A stretch of DNA of 64,000 bases from positions 434,001 to 498,000 of the forward strand of contig NC_050720.1 of assembly GCF_013402915.1 (NCBI RefSeq). The letters are read 5' to 3'. The notes beneath the pieces are model-generated. The model did no database searches and was not told the origin of the DNA. It saw nothing but the letters and a program-made list of their open reading frames with translations. The position numbers were made by a program, and so were the translations under genes. This document shows, in pieces, positions 40,382 through 50,864 of the stretch (its first letter is position 1; each line of letters starts with the position of its first letter). The DNA is from Zygotorulaspora mrakii. Its lineage: Eukaryota > Ascomycota > Saccharomycetes > Saccharomycetales > Saccharomycetaceae.

Positions 40382-41886
40382 ACTGTCCTCGAGGTATGCA
40401 AAAGTACTAACGATACTAAAAAAATATTTAGGTTATGTATATACAATCTTCGTTGATACAAGATTAACATCAGTTGGGCCCACTAGCGTGATGAAAAAAA
40501 CCATGTTTCTTCACCATTTATATACACTTTCGTAGTAAGAGCTCGACAAGCAAAAACAGAAATGATGTGAAAAATAACATGGAGGCAAGTAGTTTTTCCG
40601 AGACTACTGCCGTTTCACAGGACTTTTCTACAATTATCCCCAGAAACTTTCGTACCGGAACTTCCGAGTTTCTCTATCCCGCAAAAAGAAGTTTCTTTTT
40701 GTAAGACCACTGAAGATGGGGCACAGCAGAGATTTCGCTCGGGAAAAAAAGTGGTTTAAGCTTTTTTTTTTTCTCACCTCACCTGCAAGATATGATAGGT
40801 GCAGTAAATGCCCCTCTTTAGCGGGGTTGCTGGGTTGTTTTGCTACATTCAATTCTACCCCGCCGTTCCCCGCGATCGCGTTCACCGGTTGAATTACTAC
40901 ATCGTTTGGTACAGTTCCGGAAGATTCACGGAGAACTCTACTCCATTGCATTATCTTTAGTGTAAACAGGACTCTCAAGTGTTTATTAGATGCTTGGAAC
41001 TCGCAGCGGTGTGGTAGCTGAAACTGGGATTTCATCTGCATGCCGGACATAATTGAAGTTGATTTACCATCGTTAACAGGGCGTATTTTTTTTATGCACT
41101 CATTTTATTGATAACTGCTTCCTTGCATCTCCGTGCTTAACGATGGGATATGGGTTCCAAAAAGACACCTTCTGAACTATATGGACTTCCAAGAATGGTG
41201 CAGTTTGACAAATGGTCGGTGGAACCGCGGCAGTCTAAGGGAGCCCTCCTCTTGATTGTCGTTCCCTGAGCTTGATAGGTGCTCGTAGATAGACTTAGTA
41301 GGCCCTGGCATCCCTCGGCTGAAGAAATGATAGCATCTGAAGTGGGAATGGCAGGTAGAATAGTATTTTGTGTAGACTGTACTAGACGCGTCTGCTGCTG
41401 CGGCAAGGGAACAAAGATCAAAGGTAGAGGGAGTTTGCTGTGACCTGCAGCCTGTGTAGACTATAGGCAGCAAACAATGGTTCCAGGAAGGCAGTGGAGC
41501 AAGCAGGCGCCCAGAGTTCACTATGGCGCTCATCGCGTGAATCTGAGCGCAGGGCTCGAGATTCTTGAGTGTATCTGTGTTTTCAACCACATTGAGCGCT
41601 ATCCGGAGTGCAGATACTGCTAGAGAAGACAAAGCGAGGTTGTGCCAGACATAATAGAACAGTGCATAGGAACTGTTTTGATAATGGCACAGCGCTATAT
41701 TTGTTTACCGTGTCGGATTTCTGGTAGCTTTTGGAGATAGTGCCGTCTTCAGGGAAGACCCTAATGGCACTGCCTACTGAAGCTGTCATTTCTCGAAGAA
41801 TTATAGTGTGATAGGGACAGGATCAACCTTGTGGTGCAGAGATATAGTTACATACTACTCAGTTTACTTTACAGAAAAGGATTGAC
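40382..41886. promoter_or_regulatory. Long MIG-type gene upstream region with GC-box cluster
   Basis: 1.5 kb between the MIG-type gene start and SMB1 3' end. Three perfect GCGGGG boxes (Mig consensus, either strand) are clustered at 40821-40826, 40858-40863 and 40868-40873. A 138-codon ATG ORF on the minus strand (40634-41050) overlaps them and shows no family features; further ORFs at 41137-41632 look like chance. The rest carries nothing I can name. Confidence 0.5.
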
Positions 41887-42381
41887 TTATCTTCTTTTGA
41901 AGCCTGGAGGCGGTTGGAACTTCCTTCTTGGAATTTCGTCGTTGTTTCTGCCGCTGGTAGCTGTTGGCTTGCTCACTTTATTGCTAGATTTAGGATCTAC
42001 TTTTTGCCTTTTAGTGCTCCTTTGATTCTTCTGTTTTTGCAACTGCTTGTCTTGCTTCTTGACGCCACTTAATCGATCCTTCTTTGTCAGAGTTGGCTTA
42101 CTTTCAACAACCGTTGTCAGGACGTGTTCGCCTCTTAATATAGTCAGCCCCAAAATTCGCTTCTCCACTTTTGGTGTTGAGCCATCTTTAATATCTTGCA
42201 GTTTGGCTACTTGTGTTTTTGGTATTCTTTCTTCGACACAGTCAGCTAACACCATATTCATGTATTTATCGAACGCCATTAGTTCTCCGATATATACTCT
42301 ACCATCCTGTGTGAGCACTCGTAGCCTGTGGTGAATGAGATCAGGGAGACGACTACCATTTTTTACATCTGCTTTTACCAT
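41887..42381 (-). CDS. SMB1: Core snRNP protein Sm B
   Basis: 164 residues (S. cerevisiae SmB 196). The Sm1 motif (LRVLTQDGRVYIGELMAFDKYMNMVL) and Sm2 motif (LGLTILRGEHVLTT) form the Sm fold, followed by a Lys/Arg-rich tail ending RKFQPPPGFKRR, nearly identical to the yeast end. It is part of the heptameric Sm ring of U1, U2, U4 and U5 snRNPs in the nucleus. The basic tail is ~30 residues shorter than in S. cerevisiae. Divergent from CHZ1 with a 209-bp shared promoter, as in YER029C-YER030W. Confidence 0.96.
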   Translation of the reverse strand: MVKADVKNGSRLPDLIHHRLRVLTQDGRVYIGELMAFDKYMNMVLADCVEERIPKTQVAKLQDIKDGSTPKVEKRILGLTILRGEHVLTTVVESKPTLTKKDRLSGVKKQDKQLQKQKNQRSTKRQKVDPKSSNKVSKPTATSGRNNDEIPRRKFQPPPGFKRR

Positions 42382-42590
42382 TTCACGTACGCTTCCCGCT
42401 TGCTCTTCGCCAACTTAAAGCAGTATCTATGGTGCTCTTTTCAGTTAATGTTTTTTTTTGTCGAGTTTCTGAACTTCGCCCAAGGAACATGCCATGAATA
42501 AATATGAATTCTCAACCATGAAGCCTTTCCTTGAAAAAAGAAGAGCTAGCTTATAAATACATACTGCACAATAGATACGTGCAATTGCTA

Positions 42591-43013
42591 ATGTCTGAAG
42601 AGCCTAAAGATAAGAGAGCGTTGGAAAAGGATAATGCCAGCTCCACCGCTGATGTGAAACCTAAGCAGAAGAGGAGAAGAAGAAACTATGATGATTATGA
42701 CGAAGCAGTAGCAAAGGAAGAAAAGGACAGTAAAGCTAACCGCAAGGAAAAGAAGTCGAACGGTACCTCAGAAGGTGCAGATGATGCATCTGATGAGTCT
42801 GAAATGGATGACGCCAAATTAGATGCCCTTGTTGGTAGTGACGAGGAAGAAGAAGATCTTGCAGAAATCGACACCAGCAATATAATCACAGCTGGAAGAA
42901 GAACTCGTGGTAAAATCATTGATTACAAGAAAACAGCTGAGGAACTCGAGAGTAAAAATGGCACCGAGCTGCAAGAGGAAACAGAAGAAGCGGATGACGA
43001 TTTCAAGGAGTGA
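42591..43013 (+). CDS. CHZ1: Histone H2A.Z-H2B chaperone Chz1
   Basis: 140 residues from the ATG at 42591 (MSEEPKDKR), preferred because it matches the S. cerevisiae N-terminus (MSDEAKEKR). The frame is open ~20 codons further upstream, but that extension does not resemble the family. The CHZ domain is clear: NYDDYDEAVAKEE, an acidic middle, and the core DTSNIITAGRRTRGKIIDYK, which contacts H2A.Z-H2B. The protein is small, highly charged and intrinsically disordered, and ends DDDFKE. It delivers H2A.Z for SWR1 exchange in the nucleus. Confidence 0.94.
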   Translation: MSEEPKDKRALEKDNASSTADVKPKQKRRRRNYDDYDEAVAKEEKDSKANRKEKKSNGTSEGADDASDESEMDDAKLDALVGSDEEEEDLAEIDTSNIITAGRRTRGKIIDYKKTAEELESKNGTELQEETEEADDDFKE

Positions 43014-43157
43014 ACATCGCTAAAAAGAACAAATGAAGAAAGGCTACGTTCATGCTAAGTGTCATGTATTATTTTTATAGCTTAATTCTTTTTGCTAATA
43101 GTAGGTATATATAGGAAAGGGCACGTACAACAAAAAGACCGAAATTAATAATGTTAC

Positions 43158-43906
43158 CTAACAACAATTGTTTGAAGACTTCTTTTTGCTCTCATTTGGC
43201 GCCGGTGTTAAACTGATTGTAGGTCCCTTTGGGGCTTGTCCCATTCCATTATTATTGCCAGAGTCACCTAAGTCTACCTGGTGCTTACTTACCATTTGAT
43301 ATATCGCTGTGATCAACTCTCTAAAAGCAAGCTCAACATTTTCGCTTTTTAAAGCACTTGTTTCAGTGAATAATAATTGGTTTTCCTGAGCAAAATTTTT
43401 GGCTTCATCTGTTGGCACCGCACGTAGGTGGTCAAGATCGGATTTGTTACCAATGAGGCCAACTGCAACATTATCATCAGCGTTCTCTCTAAGCTCTGAT
43501 AGCCAATGATTACAATTCTCATAACTGCTTGGCTTACTTATATCGTACACGATCAGCGCTCCGACTGCGCCCCTGTAATAAGCAGATGTTATGGCACGAT
43601 ATCTTTCTTGTCCAGCAGTATCCCAAATTTGTGCCTTAATCTTCTTTTTCTCGACTTCAATAGTTCTTGTCGCAAACTCCACACCTATTGTAGATTTTGA
43701 TTCCATATTGAAGTCATTCGTTGTGAAACGCGAGAGTAAGTTAGACTTACCAACACCAGAATCACCAATCAAGACAACTTTTGTGGTACGTTAGTATTTT
43801 GGATTCCTTTCATACGCATTGTAGCAAGCGGGGGAATATTCAAATATCTTCAGTACATACTCTTGAATAAATAATCATAATCGTACCCATAATCTTCGTT
43901 GTTCAT
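43158..43906 (-). CDS. Rab GTPase Ypt31/Ypt32, split by one intron
   Basis: CDS is complement(join(43158..43777, 43861..43906)), 221 aa. Exon 1 (15 codons plus one base) encodes [15 protein letters not shown]. Joining GTATGT at 43860 to the AG ending at 43778 creates an Ile codon and restores [18 protein letters not shown], exactly the family sequence. All Rab motifs follow: P-loop GDSGVGKS, switch [15 protein letters not shown] and ETSA, and a C-terminal double-cysteine prenylation end NNCC. Ypt31/32 control late-Golgi exit and recycling. A single gene occupies the position of both YPT31 (YER031C) and YPT32 (YGL210W). Without the exon the frame has no ATG start. Confidence 0.95.
43778..43860 (-). 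other. Spliceosomal intron of YPT31/32, 83 nt
   Basis: On the minus strand the intron begins GTATGT, has the exact branch site TACTAAC 13 nt before the 3' end, and ends in AAAAG. The distance and signals are canonical for budding yeast, except that AAG rather than YAG is the 3' splice site. Removal restores the conserved Rab sequence across the junction. I do not recall an intron in S. cerevisiae YPT31 or YPT32. Confidence 0.92.
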
Positions 43907-45140
43907 TGCTGGTATTTAAGCAGAACAATTCATCCAACACTAGCAAAAAACTTGGGAAAACAACAAGAGCTCCGAAGCGTGTTTCTCTTTTAGATATCAT
44001 CAGTCCGTAACGTACATGTTACCTATTATCTCACGTCCTTAAACAGCCCTCTCTTCACAAACGTGAAATCGCGAACGAATCGATGTATCGCTATCAACGT
44101 AAACATCACATATCACGGGTACTTTTATCTCGAGCGAGGATGAGAATAGGGAGGCTACAGTTTGTTAGCGGCTATTTGAATCATCATATTGCCTTCTAAA
44201 ATTACAGGAAAGTTAGATCTAGACATGCTCAACTACCACATTAACACTGTGAAATATATGCATACCGATTCTGCTCACCTGAAGAAGCTATACTCTGCAT
44301 ATTCTTATGCGGCCTACGATAACTGAAGAACAGTCTACTATACTTTGGAACATTTGAAGAGTTCACTTCAGAAAGCTAGAGTTGTGAACTCAAAATGATT
44401 CTCATCAAGATTATTGGATCTTTAGCAGAATCGGACACAACGTCGCCAGTAGTGTAAATTTCGATTTTACTGATAAGTTGTTTCTTTAGAAAGTGCATAC
44501 TGGAATATTCAATGCGCACCATGATCTATCCTCACTATTAGCTCCTGACAGATTCAAGACTTGTCCTAGTTGTTCACAGTTGGCATAGGTAAGTGATCGT
44601 TTTTTCAAGTCACGATACTCAAAGATAAATAGGGCTAAACAGTATCAGGCAATATCAATCGCGTTCGTGATCGGATACCCTTTTTGCACAACAAAACTTG
44701 GTACGTGATCATAATAAAGTATGGTAGTACTTGTTACCTGTCTCAGTTTCAAAGGAGTAGACAGCTTGTTTTCAATGATATTCGCAGCGTTTTTTTCTTC
44801 TGCGGTTGGCGTATCAACAATGTCTCCCAATAAGGTAAGATGTAAACAGCCCGATTTTGCACTTTATGCTATTTTCGTCGTATATTGGATGGTTGTCGGC
44901 GCTTGGATAAGATGAAGCTTTTGATTATTATTTACTCCATTGTGAATTAAACCAAACAAATAACGAGCAAGATTGCTTTATAAATCCGGTAACTTGCCTT
45001 CCGTTCCAATTCAAGTTTTTCTTGCATTAGCGTTTATTAGACGTAAACTCCAATCTTCATCAAAACGTAACGGCAAGACAATCAAAATAATCTAATAATT
45101 GATTCTGGTATACTATCCTGTTCCAAACACTAAGGCTTTG
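43907..45140. other. Divergent YPT31/32-FIR1 intergenic region
   Basis: 1.2 kb without a supported gene. Two overlapping short ORFs on opposite strands (44645-44830 minus, no ATG; 44721-44915 plus, ATG, hydrophobic 64 aa) are most likely chance. No RNA gene or repeat seen. Confidence 0.4.
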
Positions 45141-47510
45141 ATGAGTTTGCCAGTTACCCCAAACAAAACCGACTACAATTCTTCATCTGCCATACATTCA
45201 ATACTGAGGTCCCCACATTGTCGTTCACAATCTCATTTACAACCTCAATTAAGTCCATGTTCAATTGAAAAGACCTCGCCTCAATCCCAGGTGCGATTTT
45301 CAATACCGCAGCAAGACGATGTCTGTAAGGATGATGCTTCAATTCAGCAGTCTCCGACGAGAATTGTATTTCCGAACAGTTCGTCAGCAGAGCTCAATAA
45401 TCATGGTCACCTCGTAGACATGCATTCAAGGATTATGTTAGATGTGCCCGAAAACATCTGGACTTTTCATACAAAAAATAAGTCACATAGTCGTCAAAAG
45501 TCCATGCAAGATATTATCGCAGACACATTAGCGTCTGTCAATTCAGATCAAAAGGATATTCAAACTACCCCAGCGTCACAGAAAAGCACTATAAGCCAGG
45601 TTTCTCCTTTGAATCTCCGACCCCAATCGCAATTGTACTTAGCTCAGCACTCGCCTTTAAATTCTTACAAGGTTCCCGTGCCTTTGGAGATATCCTTACC
45701 TCCATATCTATCACCAAAGAATAAACAAAAAAAAAGATCGAGCCTCATTTTTGATGGAGACGGATATAGTGAATATCATGGTCACGACTCAATATTACAT
45801 CTGGATTCAAAAAATGTATCTGAAACGAGTGTCAGTGAAATTTCAAACAATTCTGAATTATCATTGACTTCTATCCCATCCGCCGAACACGATCTTTCAT
45901 TAAACATGACAGATTGTGATTTTGGCGAAACACTTGGGATCGATGAGGATGCAAACGTCAACTTAAAACTGCAAACTAGAAATTTAAAGAGAAATCAAAC
46001 CATACACAATCCGCAGGAAAACAACAGCTCGTTACAAATACTGGCATCACCTTCGAAGTTGATACAAATTCCTGACCTGAGCCTCGAATATGTGCCCAAA
46101 AACTTGGGTAGATCATCGAACTTGTACAATGAAAGCAATCTTCATCATGATATATTAAGGGATGATACCTTGAGCCCAGGAAAAGAGAGGGGCAAGCTGG
46201 ACCAAGAGTTTGTATTCCCCAAAGGTAATCAAACACAGGGAAATGAAGATTTTCTGAAAGTCGACTCTTCTCCAACATCACGGCAGTTTGAAAATGTAAG
46301 AGAGGAGCGTTTCCTGCAAAGCTTGTCTTGCGAGAAAGGCAAAGGTCATAGTCACAGAAGGAGCAGAAGTATTCATCAAGTAGAAGATTTTTTTACGAGC
46401 ACATCAACACCACCAAAGATTCCAGAGCGCTCATCTCTGAGATCTCATTCACCTGCTTCAAATCTTTCAAGTCCAAAAGTGTCATCTCCCATGAGCCCTC
46501 AAATTGAAAGAGCTTTTAATCCATCCAAATCAGATATTTCTCCTAGCAGCTCAAAAGACAGCTCATCAATATATGAGGATAATGGAAATGCTAAAAAAGA
46601 GCAGAAAATAGATACCCCTCAATCAATTGTGGGGTCAAGTAAAAAAGTCACTCCTCAAGAAAGCATTTTTGACAGGCATGAAAGTAAGCAGGAAGAAGTA
46701 GTAGATGAATCCGATGTTAGCCTGGAGATAATATCGGAACATTTAAATCTTGAGAGCGAAAAGAAGCCCGTCAAAATAGAGGGCATCAAGAGCGAAATCA
46801 ATGGACTGAAAATTGAACCACTTTCAGTAATTAATTCATTCAATGGCCCTTCAGCGTCTTTCAACTTTGAAGATGTGACATCAACAGTTGAATTCACAAA
46901 TAAAGAATACATCAATCTTCTGTCACCGAGAAGGAGTTTATCGAATGTCGGCAGTGACTTCTCACGTAATTCACAGTTTTCTAAGAGGACGGAACAAAGT
47001 AATGCTACTTCACAACCTCAAGACTCTTTCGGTAAAGTCCCGCTGAAAAATAATGCCGGACCTTACAGATCAAACTTAAGCGGGCCAGATAATCTCCGTA
47101 GTGTTTACGAAGTGAGGGACGGAAACATTACCGAGGTGCTTGTGATTGATGACGAATTTGAAAGCTGCTCGCAGTCAGTCAGCAAGCTTGATCCGAACTA
47201 CAGGAAGAGATCAGAGAAACATGCAAATATCCCACTTGAGTGTTCCAGAATCTTACAGTTGTGTGAGGATGCAGCTAATCAAGCTAAGAATGTAATTATA
47301 GAACTGATAGAGGAGGACTGCAAAAATCCCAACGGGAGAAAAATTATACCAAAACAGTGGGATAACACATCGGCAAGAAAAGCTACTAAGCAATTTCCCA
47401 TGCAAAGTGGAAGCGCGTTGCAGACCTCATTGAGACTCCGAAATAAAAATGAATCATATCTTTCAAGACTGGATAGAGCGATGAAAGTGCAACCTCTATA
47501 TGAGCCGTAA
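45141..47510 (+). CDS. FIR1: Fir1-like protein (Ref2-interacting, mRNA 3'-processing/abscission-checkpoint factor in S. cerevisiae)
   Basis: 789 residues from the ATG at 45141 (MSLPVTPNKTDY); the frame is open ~14 codons upstream without an ATG. It is a low-complexity, Ser/Pro-rich, largely disordered protein with many SP sites, typical of Cdk/MAPK-phosphorylated regulators. A structured C-terminal block contains CSRILQLCEDAANQAKNVIIEL, and the C-terminus is basic. I assign FIR1 mainly from position between YPT31/32 and ZRG8 (YER031C-YER032W-YER033C) and from overall character, since no domain is diagnostic. S. cerevisiae Fir1 (876 aa) acts in cell separation. Confidence 0.7.
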   Translation: MSLPVTPNKTDYNSSSAIHSILRSPHCRSQSHLQPQLSPCSIEKTSPQSQVRFSIPQQDDVCKDDASIQQSPTRIVFPNSSSAELNNHGHLVDMHSRIMLDVPENIWTFHTKNKSHSRQKSMQDIIADTLASVNSDQKDIQTTPASQKSTISQVSPLNLRPQSQLYLAQHSPLNSYKVPVPLEISLPPYLSPKNKQKKRSSLIFDGDGYSEYHGHDSILHLDSKNVSETSVSEISNNSELSLTSIPSAEHDLSLNMTDCDFGETLGIDEDANVNLKLQTRNLKRNQTIHNPQENNSSLQILASPSKLIQIPDLSLEYVPKNLGRSSNLYNESNLHHDILRDDTLSPGKERGKLDQEFVFPKGNQTQGNEDFLKVDSSPTSRQFENVREERFLQSLSCEKGKGHSHRRSRSIHQVEDFFTSTSTPPKIPERSSLRSHSPASNLSSPKVSSPMSPQIERAFNPSKSDISPSSSKDSSSIYEDNGNAKKEQKIDTPQSIVGSSKKVTPQESIFDRHESKQEEVVDESDVSLEIISEHLNLESEKKPVKIEGIKSEINGLKIEPLSVINSFNGPSASFNFEDVTSTVEFTNKEYINLLSPRRSLSNVGSDFSRNSQFSKRTEQSNATSQPQDSFGKVPLKNNAGPYRSNLSGPDNLRSVYEVRDGNITEVLVIDDEFESCSQSVSKLDPNYRKRSEKHANIPLECSRILQLCEDAANQAKNVIIELIEEDCKNPNGRKIIPKQWDNTSARKATKQFPMQSGSALQTSLRLRNKNESYLSRLDRAMKVQPLYEP

Positions 47511-47623
47511 TTTGTTGCAGAACGGTTGACGCGAAAATAGGAACTTTCTTTAATCAATATGCAATGAATGTAGTAATAATTATGATGAGTATGTAAAATG
47601 CATTTTTCGATATGATTGTTCTC

Positions 47624-50167
47624 TTAGCGCAGCCTGACAGGAGAGTTATCTACCGAAGTGGAGCTCTCCTGAATGGGGCTTAGAGAATATTCATTCAAAT
47701 ATTCTGGAACTGGCTTGTTGAAAGAATTTGTAGGAGTTACAGGATTATTTTTGTTGTCGCCTGTCCCATTTGGCGATATAACGTAATTGTCGTTTTCTAA
47801 TGAAGAGTCCATGATTGTATTATGCAGCGGTCTCTGCTTTTCAGTCGGTGACCGATCCCATGCATGATCGAAGAATGTTACAGTTTTATTTTTTATTTCT
47901 AGCTTGTTTCTCGTTGGAGTGCTTTCTTTGGCAACTCCAGTAGGCTGATCAGAATAACTATGTGTGCTTCTGAATGATCCTTTACGAAGGGGTGACTTGA
48001 ACATATTTATTTCCTGATCGGAGTCTGAGAAATCAAAATCCTCAGGAACGGTATTGATTTCATCAATATAGTCATCATCAGGAATTTTTTGTTTTTCATT
48101 ATATTTGTCTTCTTCACTTTCGTCGATAAAGTAGAGGTTACTCATGAATCCAGGAATCTCAGAGTCTAAATTGCTGCTCAAGTCATGGAATTTAAGTAAT
48201 TGAGACCTAGCAGGCCGCGGCAGGCATTGTCCGCTGCAATTAATATTGAGATGTGGATCTAGTGTCACGTTGCTATTTTTGATGTTCGCGCCTTCCGCTG
48301 GAGATGAGACAAGAATACGAACAGGCGTTTTTGGTAGAGTTCTGGATTCGCTATCGTTCGCAGCCGAGCTGGACTTCGCGTTATCCTTAAAATCAGCATA
48401 ATTGTCATTCAGATATATCGTAGGCCGACTTGACTCAATTTCTTCGTCATCGGAGCTGTAGTCGCTCCTTGAAATTTCCCCGGGTATCCCATCATTTTCA
48501 CTATCATCATCGCCATCATCCAAATTGAAGATATCGGAAAATGATTTAATGTTAGCTGTCGTTTTTTCTTTTACTTCTCCATTCCTTACGCTTGATGAAA
48601 ATCTCGCGCTACTGGGTCCTGGACTGAAACCGTGCAGAAGAGATGATGCTACCAACGGTCTATTTGAGAGATTCTTCAATTCCGCTCGAGTCTCTTCAAA
48701 ATTTTCGGGATCGAAATTTGATTGCTGATTAGATGACGTGTGATCACCTGCTCTCTCTATATTCTTATCAGAGAGAGCAGAATGATCAGTACCATCAACG
48801 TCACCTACTTCCTCTTCATCATCATCTGTTTCATCATCAGACAATGCCAGTAAATCATTATATGTTTTTTTCGGCTTTAAGGCATTTGTGGATAATGCTG
48901 ACGCTCTTAAATTATTAGATGGAGGTAGCGTATTGGGGGAGAGATTAGCGTTGATATTGTTGGAGGGAAATTCCATATCATCAAAACTATCCTCATAGAA
49001 GTTCATATCCTCATCGAAATTCTCATCTTCGTACATGTCATCAATATACACAGACTCCACCGGATCTGGTTTTGAGTAATATTTGATGGATGATGTCCTC
49101 CCATTTATACCGTTTATCTCGAAGGAAAATCTAGAAGCATCGTCGTCATCGTCGTCATAATCGTTCTCATCGAAGGGTGTCAAATTTTCTGATGTACTAT
49201 CGCGTTCGCTATCACTTCTTTTTGAACGCGATGTTCCTTGTGTATGACGTGTTGTACCAAGATAGTCTTTACCAGAGTCCTTTCTTATTTCATAAGACTT
49301 TTCGTTGGTAGAAAGTCCACCAGTGAGACCATTCAAATGTGTGTTTTCATCCTCTTCTGATGAGACTGAATTCTGAGAGTCTTCTTGTTCCGATAGTTCT
49401 TTGTGTAAAATTGGCGTCTTGGAGGTGGAAGCCAATAGTTGAAGACTCACTGCTGAGCTCTTTTCTAGATGCAAAATATCATCATGCGAATGTATTCTCA
49501 CCTGCCTGTTTTTGCTCTTCACTTTTGAAAGCTCATTGTAAATGTGCTTATCTCGGTGCTGTGTATCATCTGTCCCTCGTGTTGTATTGTGCGTATTCTC
49601 ATTGGAATATGTGGTGGAGTAAGACATAACAGATCCTTTTCGCAAGCTCGAGATCCTCACGGCTGGCTCAAGATCAGACCCATCTGAACTTGATGTGGAC
49701 GGATTGTTCAACCTTATAACTGTCTGTGTATTTTTTGACTGGTCTCCCCACGAATGAGTAACAGTGCCCTTAATCGCAGGAAACTTCGAGACGTCTTCGT
49801 TTGAGCTCGAGTGTTCACTTTTTCCCTCCCATCTCTTCACTTGAGGCGTCCCGGGTGCACTTGAAGACTCTTTGGGACTAGAGGAATGAATATTCATTTG
49901 TGCATTCAAATTAGTCGCTGAGCTCTTTTTGAACAACTTAGACGTGAACATCTTTTTATTGGCTAGTCGATGAAATGGCTCAAAGCCTGGGGAGTATTTG
50001 ACTCCATTGCCATTATTTGATGTATGTGATGGCGTTGTGGGTACAAGTACTAGTGGATCCACCGAAGACGTTTGTGAATAGAGAAGATCACCACTCGAAG
50101 TACTCGTTTTTAGGGGGCTCTCATCCAAGGAATTGGCCTTTCGATGAGATTTTATAAATGAGCGCAT
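47624..50167 (-). CDS. ZRG8: Zrg8-like cytoplasmic protein
   Basis: 847 residues from the ATG at 50167, giving MRSFIKSHRKANSLDESP, which matches the S. cerevisiae Zrg8 N-terminus (MRSFIKAHKKSTSFDESP). Other shared blocks are GTVTHSWGD, NRQVRIHSHDDI, TSSIKYYSKPDPVESVYIDDMYEDENFD and LLKFHDLSSNLDSEIPG. It is shorter than the ~1076-aa S. cerevisiae protein. Ser/Asp-rich and mostly disordered, with no catalytic domain. In S. cerevisiae ZRG8 is zinc-regulated and the protein interacts with the Cbk1/Ssd1 pathway at the bud; the biochemical function is unknown. An imperfect 18-bp hairpin lies in its coding sequence near 48.76 kb. Confidence 0.9.
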   Translation of the reverse strand: MRSFIKSHRKANSLDESPLKTSTSSGDLLYSQTSSVDPLVLVPTTPSHTSNNGNGVKYSPGFEPFHRLANKKMFTSKLFKKSSATNLNAQMNIHSSSPKESSSAPGTPQVKRWEGKSEHSSSNEDVSKFPAIKGTVTHSWGDQSKNTQTVIRLNNPSTSSSDGSDLEPAVRISSLRKGSVMSYSTTYSNENTHNTTRGTDDTQHRDKHIYNELSKVKSKNRQVRIHSHDDILHLEKSSAVSLQLLASTSKTPILHKELSEQEDSQNSVSSEEDENTHLNGLTGGLSTNEKSYEIRKDSGKDYLGTTRHTQGTSRSKRSDSERDSTSENLTPFDENDYDDDDDDASRFSFEINGINGRTSSIKYYSKPDPVESVYIDDMYEDENFDEDMNFYEDSFDDMEFPSNNINANLSPNTLPPSNNLRASALSTNALKPKKTYNDLLALSDDETDDDEEEVGDVDGTDHSALSDKNIERAGDHTSSNQQSNFDPENFEETRAELKNLSNRPLVASSLLHGFSPGPSSARFSSSVRNGEVKEKTTANIKSFSDIFNLDDGDDDSENDGIPGEISRSDYSSDDEEIESSRPTIYLNDNYADFKDNAKSSSAANDSESRTLPKTPVRILVSSPAEGANIKNSNVTLDPHLNINCSGQCLPRPARSQLLKFHDLSSNLDSEIPGFMSNLYFIDESEEDKYNEKQKIPDDDYIDEINTVPEDFDFSDSDQEINMFKSPLRKGSFRSTHSYSDQPTGVAKESTPTRNKLEIKNKTVTFFDHAWDRSPTEKQRPLHNTIMDSSLENDNYVISPNGTGDNKNNPVTPTNSFNKPVPEYLNEYSLSPIQESSTSVDNSPVRLR

Positions 50168-50864
50168 AGGTCGCAAGGCTGTTTTCCTCGCTAGTCAAAA
50201 GAGTTTTGAATGTGCTATTGCAAATCTTCACAGCAGCCTGTCAACTTTCTTACTGTTGGGTCCATGCGTGCGAAATGTAATGGCTTCCCGGACTCTCAAA
50301 GATCGAAACAAAAAACAGAGAACTTTCTTTGCGCATCAGCAGCTAACAAAAGAAGTAGACGAATACGTAAGTCTTTCAATCACAGCTTGTTAATCAAACA
50401 TCGTCACTTTGTTTGTACAAAGAAATATGCTTGTTTAAATCGGTATAAAAATATCAATAGTAATTTAGTAGAGTTTCAAAAATGGTACTGATATCAAGTG
50501 GTGCAACCTCGAGGTTGTGAAGAGAAGTGAGGAAACTGAATCTCCTTGTAATCAGATCACCTTGTACTTTACCGGAACTTTCCATTCCTTTTGCTTCATC
50601 TTGACATTATACGTTGCATCACTTTTAGGTTTAGTTTAGAACTATCAGTGGACTGCTGGAGGAAGACTATGTAATTCTGATTATTGCAGAGAATCGCACC
50701 TCAGAATGTGCTGTCAGAGCGTTTCGTTGCGTTACGTTGCGTAGAGAGCCAGAGGTCCAATTATGAGATGCAATTCTAAAATGGCGATTACACTTTTACG
50801 TAATTTTGTCTACCTAATGCACAATGATATGTGCTATCCTACGCCAACTGATCGCTGCCCTACC
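50168..50864. other. Intergenic region NCS6 to ZRG8
   Basis: About 700 bp between two minus-strand genes, probably the ZRG8 promoter plus NCS6 terminator. A 93-codon plus-strand ORF (50210-50491) has no recognisable features. A short direct repeat 'gcgttacgttgcgt' type sequence occurs near 50727. No zinc-responsive element was recognised. Confidence 0.4.

Noticed and set aside
40404..40412. TACTAAC sequence near the MIG-type gene start
   Set aside because: It lies on the plus strand with no gene in that direction and no matching 5' splice site.
40634..41050. 138-aa ATG ORF upstream of the MIG-type gene
   Set aside because: No family features; it covers the GC-box cluster in a long promoter and looks like a chance open frame.
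41137..41632. Two overlapping minus-strand ORFs (94 and 151 aa)
   Set aside because: The longer one has no ATG start, neither has recognisable motifs, and they overlap in different frames.
44721..44915. 64-aa hydrophobic ORF in the YPT31-FIR1 gap
   Set aside because: It overlaps an equally open antisense frame and has no known homologue that I can name; chance is more likely.
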